Assembly (NCBI GenBank): GCA_018402085.1 | Contig: JAGYJM010000002.1 | Location: 434,001-498,000, forward strand | Length of the DNA stretch: 64,000 bases | Direction: 5' to 3' | Source of the DNA: Flavobacteriales bacterium | Lineage (GTDB): Bacteria > Bacteroidota > Bacteroidia > Flavobacteriales_D > Sanyastnellaceae | In this document: positions 25,024 to 34,199 of the stretch, piece by piece | How positions within the stretch are numbered: position 1 is the stretch's first letter | Layout of the letters: each line of letters starts with the position of its first letter | The notes under the pieces: generated by a model | The model's input: the letters and a program-made list of their open reading frames with translations, nothing else | Told to the model about the DNA's origin: nothing | Database searches by the model: none | Program-made: the position numbers and the translations under genes

Positions 25024-25826
25024 AAGTTGTTTTCCGCTTTCAAACGTGCTACTTCCCGTTCACTTTTTTCGAGGTAATTCTCCGCTTGCCGGAGGAACTT
25101 GCTTTCTGGGAAATAGGCTACAAAGTTAAGATAATGTTCGATGCAATCGTTGAAGCGCTCCAACTTCTTTTCTTCAACGCTCTGATCCGCATAGAGATAG
25201 CTTGATTTAATCATTAAAAACATCATCTCTTCACGGTAAACTGAGTTGGGGAAATCCCGCAGCGCGTACTCAAGGGCGATAGCAGCGCTTTTGTAACGTT
25301 CTGTCTTGGCGTACAGCTTGGCGACCTCGTAGCTCTTGCGCTCCAGCTTTGCATTGAGTTCGTCAATCATCGTTTCACAACTGTCTCGTAGCTCAGAGGC
25401 CGGGTAGCGGTCGAGAAAGAGTTGCAGTTCGTTGATGGCCAGCGAGGTCTCTGTTTGATCAAGCGAATACTTAGGAGATAGATGGTAGCTGCACATCGCC
25501 GCCAGAAACTGACACTCTTCAGCCCGCGCCGAGTAGCTGAAGTTCTTGGTGAAATTCGTCAGGTAGTAATTCGCGAGGTAGTAGTCTTCAACGCAGTAGT
25601 GACTCCTCGCATGGTAATAATAAACGTCTTCAGCCCGGTTGGTGCCGCGGGTCAGCGAAATCAGCTCTTCAAGCACAGGCAATGCCTGATAGCACTTCTC
25701 GTCTTCATAGAATTCAACGGCTTTTTCGTACTTGTAGTCAAGATCGGAGCTTTTGAGCACTTTATTGTACTCGCTACATCCGGCAATGACTGCCGTTGAA
25801 AGAAGAAAGATGATCATTTTGTGCAT
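25020..25826 (-). CDS. bamD: Outer-membrane assembly lipoprotein BamD
   Basis: 268 residues from ATG 25826 (MHKMIIFLLSTAVIAGC), chosen because it gives a lipoprotein signal with lipobox IAGC; the open frame extends to 25868. Then TPR-like repeats: YEKAVEFYEDEKCYQALPVLEELI, YYYHARSHYCVEDYYLANYYLTNF, and RYPASELRDSCETMIDEL. This matches BamD/YfiO of the beta-barrel assembly machine, anchored in the outer-membrane inner leaflet. Stop overlaps the rpoZ start (ATGA). Confidence 0.9.
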   Translation of the reverse strand: MHKMIIFLLSTAVIAGCSEYNKVLKSSDLDYKYEKAVEFYEDEKCYQALPVLEELISLTRGTNRAEDVYYYHARSHYCVEDYYLANYYLTNFTKNFSYSARAEECQFLAAMCSYHLSPKYSLDQTETSLAINELQLFLDRYPASELRDSCETMIDELNAKLERKSYEVAKLYAKTERYKSAAIALEYALRDFPNSVYREEMMFLMIKSSYLYADQSVEEKKLERFNDCIEHYLNFVAYFPESKFLRQAENYLEKSEREVARLKAENNL

Positions 25827-25877
25827 GGCGGTCGGCAAAGATACCAATCTTAACGAACTCAGGTGCATCTTGGTATA

Positions 25878-26645
25878 TCAGCGTAGTTTTTCGCGCAGCG
25901 CGATAAATCGCCTCGGGTCATCGATGTTTACAAGGTCAGGGCCATAACGCAGCAGCTCCATAAAGGTGGCTTCGTCTGTTCTGTTCGTGTACAACATGAG
26001 CTGCAAGTTGTTTTCAGCGCAAAAGCGCTGGATGCGATCACTGTATTGCGCAGGCCGGATCTCAATGATCGAAGGAGCGTAGCGGCGTACCGCCCTGCGT
26101 ATGCCCGGCACCGAGCTTGCATTGCATTTCAGCCTGAACTCCGGAGCGGTACGTGACAGGGTCTCCATGGTAGATTTGCTTCCTGACCACAGAAAAATAT
26201 CTTCCGCCATTTCAAGCGATCGGAGGATCTGCACAAGTCGCTGAATATCTCCATCTTTCACGTCGAGGTAAACGCCGATACTTCCTTTCATGGCTTGTAG
26301 AAAGGGCACAAGCTCAGGAATCCTTTCTTCTGCATAGGCTTGATCAAACCAACTGCCGGCATCTAGCTTTCGTACTTCTGCCGCGGCCATGCCCGATAGA
26401 TGTCCTCTGCCATCAGTGGTGCGGTTTACGGTGGCATCGTGCAGAATGAAAAAAACAGAATCAGCGCTCATGCGCACGTCTATCTCAACGTATGACACGC
26501 CCATCTCAATGCAGCGTTCAGCCGCAGCGTAGGTGTTTTCAGGTGCTTCTTTATTTGCGCCGCGGTGAGCCACTACCTGCACTTGCGAAGACGCAGCGAC
26601 AGATATTACCGTTGATACTATAAACAGCGGAATCATGTTGAACAT
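25878..26645 (-). CDS. Glycerophosphodiester phosphodiesterase, exported
   Basis: 255 residues with a signal peptide (MIPLFIVSTVISVAASSQ). QVVAHRGANKEAPENTYAAAERCIEMGVSYVEIDVR contains the GDPD catalytic set (HR, E..N, E.D) and FFILHDATVNRTTDGRG the second His. Hydrolyses glycerophosphodiesters from phospholipid turnover to glycerol-3-phosphate and alcohol, in the periplasm. Short for the family but complete. Start divergent from the PLP lyase gene. Confidence 0.88.
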   Translation of the reverse strand: MFNMIPLFIVSTVISVAASSQVQVVAHRGANKEAPENTYAAAERCIEMGVSYVEIDVRMSADSVFFILHDATVNRTTDGRGHLSGMAAAEVRKLDAGSWFDQAYAEERIPELVPFLQAMKGSIGVYLDVKDGDIQRLVQILRSLEMAEDIFLWSGSKSTMETLSRTAPEFRLKCNASSVPGIRRAVRRYAPSIIEIRPAQYSDRIQRFCAENNLQLMLYTNRTDEATFMELLRYGPDLVNIDDPRRFIALREKLR

Positions 26646-26744
26646 GCAGCGAAGTTAAATGCAGAAGCTCAAACTGTGAAAAAGGTGTGCAAATTATAAT
26701 GCGGAATATGACCGGGGTCACAGTGCTTACCGCTCGCAGAACGA

Positions 26745-26752
26745 TACTTTTG
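26745..26752 (+). promoter_or_regulatory. Bacteroidota -7 box TACTTTTG
   Basis: TACTTTTG fits TAnnTTTG, 23 bp before the ATG of the Cys/Met lyase gene at 26776, the same distance as for the TonB receptor gene. One-box prediction. Confidence 0.5.
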
Positions 26753-26775
26753 CAAGGCATTGAAAGAGTGAAACC

Positions 26776-28035
26776 ATGAAAAAAGACCCGAGAAATTTTC
26801 GTCCTGAATCGCTGATGATGTCGTACGGCTATGAGCCTGCATTGTCGGAGGGCGCGATCAAATGTCCGATCTTCCAGACATCCACTTTTGTGTTCAAGAC
26901 CGCTGAAGAAGGCAAGCGCTTTTTTCAAGTGGCTACCGGACAGGTGGAGCCTGATCCGGGAGAAGAGCTCGGCTTGATTTACAGCCGTCTCAATAACCCT
27001 GATCTGGAGATCCTAGAAAACCGTCTTTGCTTGTGGGATAAAGCCGATCAGGCTGCCGTATTTGAAAGCGGGATGTCGGCCATTTCCACCATGCTGCTTG
27101 CACACCTGAAGCCTGGTGACGTTTTATTGCATAGCCAGCCGCTCTACGGGGGTACAGATCATTTCGTAAATCATGTGCTGCGAGATTTTGGCGTAGATAC
27201 TATTGGCTATGAACCTGAAGATGATTGCGACGACATCCGCGCGCGCATCAAAAAGCAAGGAGCCGAAAACAAGGTGAAAATGATTTACATCGAGACACCG
27301 GCCAATCCTACCAACCACCTGTTCGATATCGCTTGTGCCGCTGAGATTGCCGAAGAGCTTTCTACAGAAGATCGTCAGGTCTTGCTCGCTGTTGACAACA
27401 CATACATGGGACCCATCTGGCAGCACCCACTCGAACACGGGGCTGACCTGGTCATTTATTCAGCGACAAAATATATTGGCGGACATTCAGATGTCATTGC
27501 AGGAGCTTGCCTCGGCAAAGAAGATGCTATGAAGCCTGTGCGCAAATTACGCACCTTCCTGGGCAGCATGGCAGGTCCGTGGACGGGCTGGTTGCTGATG
27601 CGTAGCCTCGAAACACTGAAGGTGCGAATGGATCAGCAGGCGGAGAATGCTCGTCACGTCGCTGATTTTTTACGCGATCACCCGAAAGTGGAGAAGGTGC
27701 ATTACCTCGGTCACCTTACTGAAGCAGATGGCAAGCAGTTCGAGATCTATAAGAAACAGTGCAAAACAGGCGGTGCAATGCTGTCTTTCAACGTGAAAGG
27801 CGGTGAGGCTGAGGCCTTTCGCTTTCTTAATAACATGCAACTGGCGCACCTGGCCGTAAGTCTGGGAAGCACGGAGAGTCTCGCAGAACACCCGGCCACT
27901 ATGACCCACGCTGATGTAGATCCTTCATTGAAAGAACAGATGGGCATAACGAGTAACCTGATCCGATTGAGTGTTGGCATAGAACATTACGAAGACCAGA
28001 TAGCTGACCTTGCTCAGGCATTGGATAAGGTCTGA
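26776..28035 (+). CDS. Cys/Met-metabolism PLP enzyme (cystathionine gamma-synthase/methionine gamma-lyase type)
   Basis: 419 residues. PLP lysine in VIYSATKYIGGHSDVIAGACLG; substrate and phosphate motifs SRLNNPDLEILENRL, FESGMSAISTMLLAHLKPGD, IYIETPANPTNHLFD and VDNTYMGP. Fold type I, trans-sulfuration family. The N-terminal MMSYGYEPALSEGAIKCPIFQTSTFVF is typical of the Bacteroidota subgroup usually labelled cystathionine gamma-synthase family. Could be a synthase (methionine/cysteine route) or a lyase releasing methanethiol or H2S; the sequence alone does not decide. Confidence 0.85.
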   Translation: MKKDPRNFRPESLMMSYGYEPALSEGAIKCPIFQTSTFVFKTAEEGKRFFQVATGQVEPDPGEELGLIYSRLNNPDLEILENRLCLWDKADQAAVFESGMSAISTMLLAHLKPGDVLLHSQPLYGGTDHFVNHVLRDFGVDTIGYEPEDDCDDIRARIKKQGAENKVKMIYIETPANPTNHLFDIACAAEIAEELSTEDRQVLLAVDNTYMGPIWQHPLEHGADLVIYSATKYIGGHSDVIAGACLGKEDAMKPVRKLRTFLGSMAGPWTGWLLMRSLETLKVRMDQQAENARHVADFLRDHPKVEKVHYLGHLTEADGKQFEIYKKQCKTGGAMLSFNVKGGEAEAFRFLNNMQLAHLAVSLGSTESLAEHPATMTHADVDPSLKEQMGITSNLIRLSVGIEHYEDQIADLAQALDKV

Positions 28036-28106
28036 TATTGCTCACCTCTCGTATTTTTCAGACAGGTGGCAAACCTTATGCGAAGCAATCTGTTCATAGC
28101 TTTTTA

Positions 28107-28126
28107 CGCCGCAAAAGCGGCGGATG
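28107..28126. repeat. Palindrome (short form) CGCCGC-AAAA-GCGGCG + GATG
   Basis: Perfect 6-bp stem with AAAA loop followed by GATG, then a GGCTACATTT-like tail at 28134-28143 that is also seen (as GGCTACATCTT on the minus strand) beside the copies at 38641-38731. Member of the same palindrome family as 38697-38731, 55862-55884, 56702-56724 and 62334-62356. Confidence 0.65.
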
Positions 28127-28162
28127 TCAGAAATGGCTACATTTATATGAAATTGTTACCCT

Positions 28163-28194
28163 TTTGGTCGTTGCCGCGACAAGCATTAATTTTG
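28163..28194 (+). promoter_or_regulatory. Bacteroidota promoter TTTG-N20-TAATTTTG
   Basis: TTTG at 28163-28166 and TAATTTTG at 28187-28194 are separated by 20 bp, close to the Bacteroidota consensus TTTG-N19-TAnnTTTG. It is 53 bp upstream of the TTG start of the PLP acyltransferase gene, the best two-box promoter seen in the window. Confidence 0.6.
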
Positions 28195-28247
28195 CGCCCG
28201 TTTTAATCGTGGTAACGCCTTGAGCGTGACCTAAAAAAGATTGCGAT

Positions 28248-29492
28248 TTGGATATATTTGAGCGCATCAAAAACAACCGCGGGCCCCTCGGTCAACACGC
28301 GAAAGAATCACACGGCTACTTCACCTTCCCGAAGCTTGAAGGGCCGATCTCAAACCGGATGACCTTCCGTGGGAAGGATGTACTGGTTTGGAGTATCAAT
28401 AATTACCTCGGTCTGGCCAATGACCCTGAAGTGCGCAAGGCGGATGCCGAAGCTACAGAAGAATGGGGCATGGCCTACCCGATGGGTGCTCGCATGATGT
28501 CAGGGCAAACAAAGCAGCACGAGCAACTGGAGTCACAGTTGGCAGACTTCATGCAAAAAGAAGACGCCTTCTTGCTGAACTATGGTTACCAGGGCTGCAT
28601 GAGCGCCATTGAAGCACTTGTAGACCGCCATGACGTGATCGTGTATGATTCAGAATCACATGCCTGTATGGTCGACGGTGTTCGTCTCCATCAGGGCAAG
28701 CGCTTCGTCTTTCAGCACAATGACATGGAGAGCTTCGTTAAACAGCTCGACCGTGCACGGGTCATTACCGAACAGTCAGGTGGCGGAATTCTCGTCGTTA
28801 CCGAAGGGGTGTTTGGCATGGCCGGAGATCAGGGCAAACTCGCTGAAATCGTTTCGTACAAGAAAGAATATGGATTCCGTCTTTTCGTAGATGATGCCCA
28901 TGGCTTTGGTACCATTGGTGAAAGCGGACGTGGTGCAGGTGATGCACAGGGCGTGCAGGATGAAATCGACGTGTACTTCGGCACTTTCGCGAAAGCGATG
29001 GCGACCATTGGCGCCTTCGTTGCCGGTGACGAGCACGTGATTGACTACCTCCGCTACAATATGCGTTCACAAACCTTCGCGAAGTCGCTCCCGATGCCCA
29101 TTGTTATTGGGGCAATGAAACGCCTTGAAATGATGCGCACCCGTCCGCAGTACAAAGAGCGCCTCTGGACCATCGCTAATGCGCTGCAGAGCGGACTGAA
29201 AAATGCAGGCTTCAATATTGGCTATACCAACTCAGCGGTGACCCCGGTATTTTTGTCGGGCGGGCTGGGTGAAGCGACAAATCTTACACTTGATTTGCGT
29301 GAGAACCACGGTATTTTCTGCTCAATTGTGGTTTACCCGGTGGTACCCAAAGATGTCATTATGCTGCGTTTGATCCCAACAGCAGTGCATACGCTGGATG
29401 ATGTAGCATACACTATTGAAACCTTTAAGAAGGTGCAAGAAAAACTGAAAGCCGGGGAGTACGTCAGCGAGGGCATTGCCAGCTGGTCGTAA
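28248..29492 (+). CDS. Alpha-oxoamine synthase (serine palmitoyltransferase / 2-amino-3-ketobutyrate ligase family)
   Basis: 414 residues from TTG 28248. Fold type I PLP enzyme: FVDDAHGFGTIGESGRGAG contains the Asp pairing with the pyridine nitrogen, and YFGTFAKAMATIGAFVAG the PLP lysine. SINNYLGLANDPEVRKADA and YPMGARMMSGQTKQHEQLE are the acyl-CoA/AONS motifs. Bacteroidota use this family to condense serine (sphingolipids) or cysteate (sulfonolipids such as capnine) with a fatty acyl-CoA; the close match in length and N-terminus to Bacteroidota SPT-like proteins makes a lipid role more likely than threonine breakdown, but no experiment-grade distinction is possible from sequence. Confidence 0.75.
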   Translation: MDIFERIKNNRGPLGQHAKESHGYFTFPKLEGPISNRMTFRGKDVLVWSINNYLGLANDPEVRKADAEATEEWGMAYPMGARMMSGQTKQHEQLESQLADFMQKEDAFLLNYGYQGCMSAIEALVDRHDVIVYDSESHACMVDGVRLHQGKRFVFQHNDMESFVKQLDRARVITEQSGGGILVVTEGVFGMAGDQGKLAEIVSYKKEYGFRLFVDDAHGFGTIGESGRGAGDAQGVQDEIDVYFGTFAKAMATIGAFVAGDEHVIDYLRYNMRSQTFAKSLPMPIVIGAMKRLEMMRTRPQYKERLWTIANALQSGLKNAGFNIGYTNSAVTPVFLSGGLGEATNLTLDLRENHGIFCSIVVYPVVPKDVIMLRLIPTAVHTLDDVAYTIETFKKVQEKLKAGEYVSEGIASWS

Positions 29493-29511
29493 GTTCACCC
29501 AACGGTTATTG

Positions 29512-29548
29512 CGGGCCTTCTGAAACAATTCGGAGGGCCCGTATTTAT
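29512..29548 (+). terminator. Probable terminator after the PLP acyltransferase
   Basis: GC-rich arms CGGGCCTTC (29512-29520) and GGAGGGCCCG (29532-29541) form an imperfect stem with an 11-base loop, followed by TATTTATT. Lies 20 bp after the stop and before truA. Confidence 0.55.
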
Positions 29549-29564
29549 TGAACCCACCTGAGCA

Positions 29565-30311
29565 ATGAGCCGCATACAACGCTACTTTCTTCACCTCGCA
29601 TACGACGGTACAGATTACCACGGCTGGCAGGTGCAGCCCGGTAGCATCACCGTGCAGGAAGAAGTTGAGCGGGTTCTTGAGATCCTGCTTCGAAGAAAAG
29701 TGCGCACCACCGGCTGTGGCAGAACGGATACAGGGGTACATGCCAGTGATTTCTATCTGCATTTTGACAGCGAAAAATCGCTGGATGCTCATTGGTTGGT
29801 GTACAAAATGAACCACATCTTACCGGCAGATATTGCTGTTTTCAGGTGCATTGAAGCTGAACCGGATTGGCACGCACGATTCACTGCGACGGCCAGAACC
29901 TACCACTACCATTTACACGATCAGAAAGATCCTTTTCTGCACGGGCGTTCCGTGATTCTCTCTTATCGTCCGGATCTCGATCTGATGAACGCAGCAGCAG
30001 AATGGCTACTGACCCAGGAAGACTTTGGGTCGTTCTGCAAGGCCGGAGGAAGCCAAAACACGACGTTGTGCAAGCTAACCGAATGCCGATGGGAGCGGGA
30101 GGGACATAAGATCAGGTTCACGGTCTCAGCTGATCGGTTTCTCCGCAATATGGTGCGTTCGATGGTAGGAACCATGCTCGATCTCGGAAGGGGTAAAATT
30201 GACCTCGAAACGTTTAAGACCATCGTGCTGGCGAAAGACCGAAAAGAAGCGGGAACATCTGTCCCACCCGAAGGGTTGTTCCTGGCAAAGGTCGAGTACC
30301 CGTTTTTGTAG
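29565..30311 (+). CDS. truA: tRNA pseudouridine synthase A
   Basis: 248 residues. LAYDGTDYHGWQVQPGSITVQEE and TTGCGRTDTGVHASDFYLHF, with the catalytic Asp in GRTD, are diagnostic of TruA, which makes pseudouridine at tRNA positions 38-40. C-terminal FLRNMVRSMVGTMLDLGRGK also conserved. Followed after 25 bp by an ABC exporter gene. Confidence 0.95.
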   Translation: MSRIQRYFLHLAYDGTDYHGWQVQPGSITVQEEVERVLEILLRRKVRTTGCGRTDTGVHASDFYLHFDSEKSLDAHWLVYKMNHILPADIAVFRCIEAEPDWHARFTATARTYHYHLHDQKDPFLHGRSVILSYRPDLDLMNAAAEWLLTQEDFGSFCKAGGSQNTTLCKLTECRWEREGHKIRFTVSADRFLRNMVRSMVGTMLDLGRGKIDLETFKTIVLAKDRKEAGTSVPPEGLFLAKVEYPFL

Positions 30312-30336
30312 CTTTGCAACCAGCCATTCGCAGCCA

Positions 30337-32154
30337 TTGAGTCAAACATCAGCACAAGGAAACATTTTTGACGCCGCTATTCTTAAGCGTATCCTCCGCC
30401 AGGTAGGTCCTTACAGTGGCATGTTTCGCCTTACGGGTGCTCTCGTAGTGCTTTTGTCGGCCATTGTGTGGGTTCGTCCGGCCCTCACAGGATTTGCCGT
30501 TGACGCATACGTCGCAGATGTGCCCGCTGATGAAATGACCGGCTTCAAGGGTTGGCTGAGAAGTCTTGCTGATGAATGGTACAGCAGCAATGCAGAAGGT
30601 CTGCTGTATACCTTTTTAATTGTTGCGGCCTTTCTCATTGTGGAGGCAGTTTTACAGTTTTACCAAACGTATCTTGCCAATTGGGTAGCGCAGAGCGTGA
30701 CCCTTGATATGCGCTCGCAGCTTTATACGCATATTCTGCGCTTTAAGCTGAAGCATTTTGACAAGCATCCTGTGGGTTCTTTCGTTACCCGTCTGGTATC
30801 CGATATTGACGGCATTGCCGAAATATTTTCAAATGGCATTCTGAGCGTTATTGGCGATGTTCTAAAGCTGGTTGTGGTGATAGGCTACATGCTTTACACC
30901 GATTGGCAACTGACGTTGATTGTTTTGTCGCCTATACCCGTGCTTCTAATAGCCACGCGTATCTTTCAGAAAGCCATCAAAAAGGCCTTTGTACAGGTAA
31001 GAAATGAGGTGAACCGGATAAACGTATTTGTGCAGGAGCATGTAACCGGAATGAATATTGTGCAGATTTTTCACCGTGAACATCGCGAGAAAGAGCGGTT
31101 TGAAAAAATTAACCGAGAGCATCGTGATGCGAATATTCGTTCGATCTGGGCTTTCAGTATTTTCTTTCCTCTGGTAGAGTTGCTCTCAGCGGCGAGTGTA
31201 GCGCTTTTGCTTTGGTGGGGTATGCGGGTAGCGTCCTCCGGAACGGTGAGCCTTGGTACGATACTTGAGTTTATCTTGTATGTGTTTATGCTCTATCGAC
31301 CTATCCGGCAGCTCGCAGACCGTTTCAATGTGTTGCAAATGGGTATAGTGAACGCTGAGCGGGTTTTTCGGATGTTTGATACGGAAGAACGCATTGCGGA
31401 TGAGGGACATACGCATCTTCCTGCCCTTTTGGGCAGTATAAAATTTCAAAATGTCTGGTTTGCCTACAATGAAGAAGATTGGGTATTGAAAGACATCAGC
31501 TTTGAGGTGAAAGAAGGAGAGACTGTAGCATTTGTAGGTGCAACCGGAGCCGGTAAGTCGTCTGTGATTAATTTGCTGAGTAGATTTTATGAGTTTCAGA
31601 AGGGTACGATTTCGGTTGATGGTACAGACATACATGACCTAACACTCAGCACCGTTCGTGAGAATGTTGCCGTGGTGTTGCAGGATGTGTTCCTATTCAG
31701 TGATACTATTCATAACAATGTCACGCTATACAACCCTGAGATCACTCGCGAAAAAGTGATCGAGGCCGCACAGGCGGTTGGAGCACACGAGTACATTGAG
31801 CGCCTTCCGGGAGGCTATGAGTACAACGTGCGCGAACGAGGGGGGATGCTCAGTGTCGGACAACGGCAGTTGCTGGCTTTCATGCGCGCGTATGTATACG
31901 AACCTACTATTCTGGTACTCGACGAAGCCACATCTAGCATTGACACAGAGAGTGAGCAGTTGATTCAGCGAGCAACTGACCGATTGACCGAAGGGCGCAC
32001 GAGCATTGTGATCGCCCACAGGTTGAGTACCATCCAAAAGGCAGATCGCATTATTGTGCTGGATAAAGGCAAGATTGTTCAGCAGGGCAGCCACCAGTCT
32101 TTGCTCGCAGAAGAGGGGCCATATAAGCGTTTGTACGACCTGCAGTTTGCATGA
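30337..32154 (+). CDS. ABC exporter, fused permease-ATPase (MsbA/LmrA type)
   Basis: About 605 residues from TTG 30337, 25 bp after truA; the open frame runs back to 30199 but those codons overlap truA. Six transmembrane helices (e.g. FRLTGALVVLLSAIVWVRPAL; LLYTFLIVAAFLIVEAVLQF; LIVLSPIPVLLIATRIF) are followed by the ATPase: Walker A GATGAGKSSVINLL, Q-loop VLQDVFLF, signature LSVGQRQLLAF, Walker B ILVLDEATSSID, H-loop IAHRLSTI. A homodimeric exporter of lipids or hydrophobic compounds. Stops 2 bp from the convergent kinase gene. Confidence 0.9.
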   Translation: MSQTSAQGNIFDAAILKRILRQVGPYSGMFRLTGALVVLLSAIVWVRPALTGFAVDAYVADVPADEMTGFKGWLRSLADEWYSSNAEGLLYTFLIVAAFLIVEAVLQFYQTYLANWVAQSVTLDMRSQLYTHILRFKLKHFDKHPVGSFVTRLVSDIDGIAEIFSNGILSVIGDVLKLVVVIGYMLYTDWQLTLIVLSPIPVLLIATRIFQKAIKKAFVQVRNEVNRINVFVQEHVTGMNIVQIFHREHREKERFEKINREHRDANIRSIWAFSIFFPLVELLSAASVALLLWWGMRVASSGTVSLGTILEFILYVFMLYRPIRQLADRFNVLQMGIVNAERVFRMFDTEERIADEGHTHLPALLGSIKFQNVWFAYNEEDWVLKDISFEVKEGETVAFVGATGAGKSSVINLLSRFYEFQKGTISVDGTDIHDLTLSTVRENVAVVLQDVFLFSDTIHNNVTLYNPEITREKVIEAAQAVGAHEYIERLPGGYEYNVRERGGMLSVGQRQLLAFMRAYVYEPTILVLDEATSSIDTESEQLIQRATDRLTEGRTSIVIAHRLSTIQKADRIIVLDKGKIVQQGSHQSLLAEEGPYKRLYDLQFA

Positions 32155-32156
32155 TT

Positions 32157-33476
32157 TCAGCGATTAGCAGCCAGGAGACGCAGCTTCTCAATGAGTTGCT
32201 TCATTTTCACCGGCTTCGTAAGAAAGTCATCTACACCTGCCTCGAGCATTGATGCACGAGTGTCCATGAAAACATCAGCGGTGAGGCCAATGAGTGGGAT
32301 GTCTGCCTGCAGCGTTTCTCCCTTACGTATGCGTTCAGCCGTTTCCCGACCGTCCATCACCGGCATGTGCAAGTCAAGCAGCACGACATCATATTCTCGC
32401 GCAGCAAGAAAATTCAGTGCCTCTTGTCCGTTATTGGCTACTACAGGGATGACTCCGACCTTCTCCAGAACTCCTTTGATGAGGTACTGATTGAGAATAG
32501 TGTCTTCAACCACCAGTACCCGCATGTCACCCGGCAAGGGCGTGATTACGGTATCCATCACCCGGTCTTCAATAGAGTAGTCAACTTCGAAATCCATCCA
32601 GAAAGAGAACGTTGAACCCTTTCCAACGGTGCTTTGAACCTCAAGTTTACCGCCTTGTAACTCGATGAGATGCCTTGTGATTGCAAGGCCGAGTCCACTT
32701 CCACCATATTTTCTGCGGGTAGATTGCTCTGCCTGCACAAATTTCTCGAATATGGCGTTGATGCGATTTTCCGGAATACCAATCCCGGTATCGCTTAGTT
32801 CAAAGCGGATGGTTTGCATCTCTTCTCGCTTCTGTGAGACGAATACATCGAGCCTCACTTTCCCTCTTTCGGTAAATTTCACGGCATTGCTCATCAGATT
32901 GAGCAGGATCTGGTTCAGTCGTGTGGGGTCACCGATCACAAACTGAGGCAGTTCGTCATCGAGGCTCAGCTGAAGATGGAGGTTTTTCTCCTGAGCTTTG
33001 AGCTTCACAGTCTCTTTGATGCGCCGGCAGAGATAAGTGAGGTCAAAGGTGGTTCGCTCGATCTCAACTTTACCGGATTCAATGGCAGAAAGATCGAGGA
33101 TGTCATTGATCAGCGACATGAGCGTATCGGCACTCAGACGAATATTTTGCAGCATAGATTTCGCCTGATCGGGCAGGTTTTCAAGCTCGAGTAATTCAGC
33201 AAACCCCAGCACTGCATTGAGCGGGGTGCGGATTTCATGACTCATGTTGGAGAGAAACTCAGACTTCGCAAGAGTGGATGCTTCAGCACGCTCTTTGGCC
33301 TCTTGTAAATCACGATTTGTTTGCTGAAGTGCCTCCGTGCGTTCACGCACTTTTGCTTCGAGCGATTGGTTCAACTCATATAGCTCGCGTGACTTGTCTT
33401 CTATAATGCGCTCGGCCTCTTTTCGGGCGCTGCGTTCACGTTGCAAAGCGGCCTTTAGGGCATCTAGTTCTGCCAT
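32157..33476 (-). CDS. Hybrid histidine kinase paired with H-NOX
   Basis: 439 residues, soluble. N-terminal coiled coil ([26 protein letters not shown]), HisKA with the phospho-His in [23 protein letters not shown], HATPase_c ([42 protein letters not shown]), then a C-terminal receiver ([18 protein letters not shown]; Asp in [14 protein letters not shown]). Start codon overlaps the stop of the H-NOX gene (TAATG), the arrangement known for H-NOX-associated hybrid kinases whose autophosphorylation is controlled by NO-bound H-NOX. Output may be cyclic-di-GMP, biofilm or another regulator encoded elsewhere. Confidence 0.9.
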   Translation of the reverse strand: MAELDALKAALQRERSARKEAERIIEDKSRELYELNQSLEAKVRERTEALQQTNRDLQEAKERAEASTLAKSEFLSNMSHEIRTPLNAVLGFAELLELENLPDQAKSMLQNIRLSADTLMSLINDILDLSAIESGKVEIERTTFDLTYLCRRIKETVKLKAQEKNLHLQLSLDDELPQFVIGDPTRLNQILLNLMSNAVKFTERGKVRLDVFVSQKREEMQTIRFELSDTGIGIPENRINAIFEKFVQAEQSTRRKYGGSGLGLAITRHLIELQGGKLEVQSTVGKGSTFSFWMDFEVDYSIEDRVMDTVITPLPGDMRVLVVEDTILNQYLIKGVLEKVGVIPVVANNGQEALNFLAAREYDVVLLDLHMPVMDGRETAERIRKGETLQADIPLIGLTADVFMDTRASMLEAGVDDFLTKPVKMKQLIEKLRLLAANR

Positions 33477-34012
33477 TAGCGTGTAATCACGAATTTTACA
33501 CGATTGCCATGTTGGTCAAGTGGCTCTTTCGAAACCTGCAGCGCTTCATTGAAGTGGTTGCCGCATCCTTCAATGAGACCATGGGCGAAATCACCCATGG
33601 CACGCTCTGACGAGTAGATCATTTGCAGGGTATTGCCATCAAGACGCTCAGTCAGAAAGCTCGGCAGCTCAGCATCAGGATAAAGCTTTCTTACTTCGAC
33701 GTGAATGTAGCCCTCGATTTGCTCGAGAAAACTGAACGAATCAGCAACGTTTTGAAAGAACTTGCCGTACCCTTTTGCAAAGCGCCCAAAGAGATGTACG
33801 CCGTAAGCATGCATAAGCTGAGGTACAGTAGCACCTGTCTCAGAACTCAATGAAGTCACCAAAGTAACCATTTCACTGTGTTCGTAAGTACCTACAGCCG
33901 TATAGCTTCCGCCACTTGGCAGATCATTGGTGCTGATGATGCGGTCAGCTATCTCAAATCCGAAGCGGTCTTCAACCATTTCGATGAACTCTGTGAATAC
34001 AATGCCTTTCAT
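33476..34012 (-). CDS. H-NOX heme nitric-oxide sensor
   Basis: 178 residues. Proximal heme His104 lies in [19 protein letters not shown], and the heme-propionate clamp YxSxR is Y133-S135-R137 ([15 protein letters not shown]). These match H102/Y131/S133/R135 of the Thermoanaerobacter protein with a +2 offset. The distal-pocket residue that is Tyr140 in O2-binding H-NOX is Phe142 here, which predicts NO selectivity and no stable O2 complex. [17 protein letters not shown] is the conserved helix before it. Operon with the hybrid kinase (1-base overlap); transcribed away from mscS. Confidence 0.93.
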   Translation of the reverse strand: MKGIVFTEFIEMVEDRFGFEIADRIISTNDLPSGGSYTAVGTYEHSEMVTLVTSLSSETGATVPQLMHAYGVHLFGRFAKGYGKFFQNVADSFSFLEQIEGYIHVEVRKLYPDAELPSFLTERLDGNTLQMIYSSERAMGDFAHGLIEGCGNHFNEALQVSKEPLDQHGNRVKFVITR

Positions 34013-34199
34013 GAATGCGCGATTAGTCAGTCCTTAAGCTGCGAAGCAACGGTATTTTCAAAAGAGTCTGCGTCCGAACCGGGTACAGAACACTTGTAGG
34101 AAAAGTCCTATGCATCCTTTCAGTTTACAATCGTATTCTGTTGTTTTGCACTGCCGCAGTGTTCTCGGAATTAGACTCATTTATTCAAACCTTGTTCAA

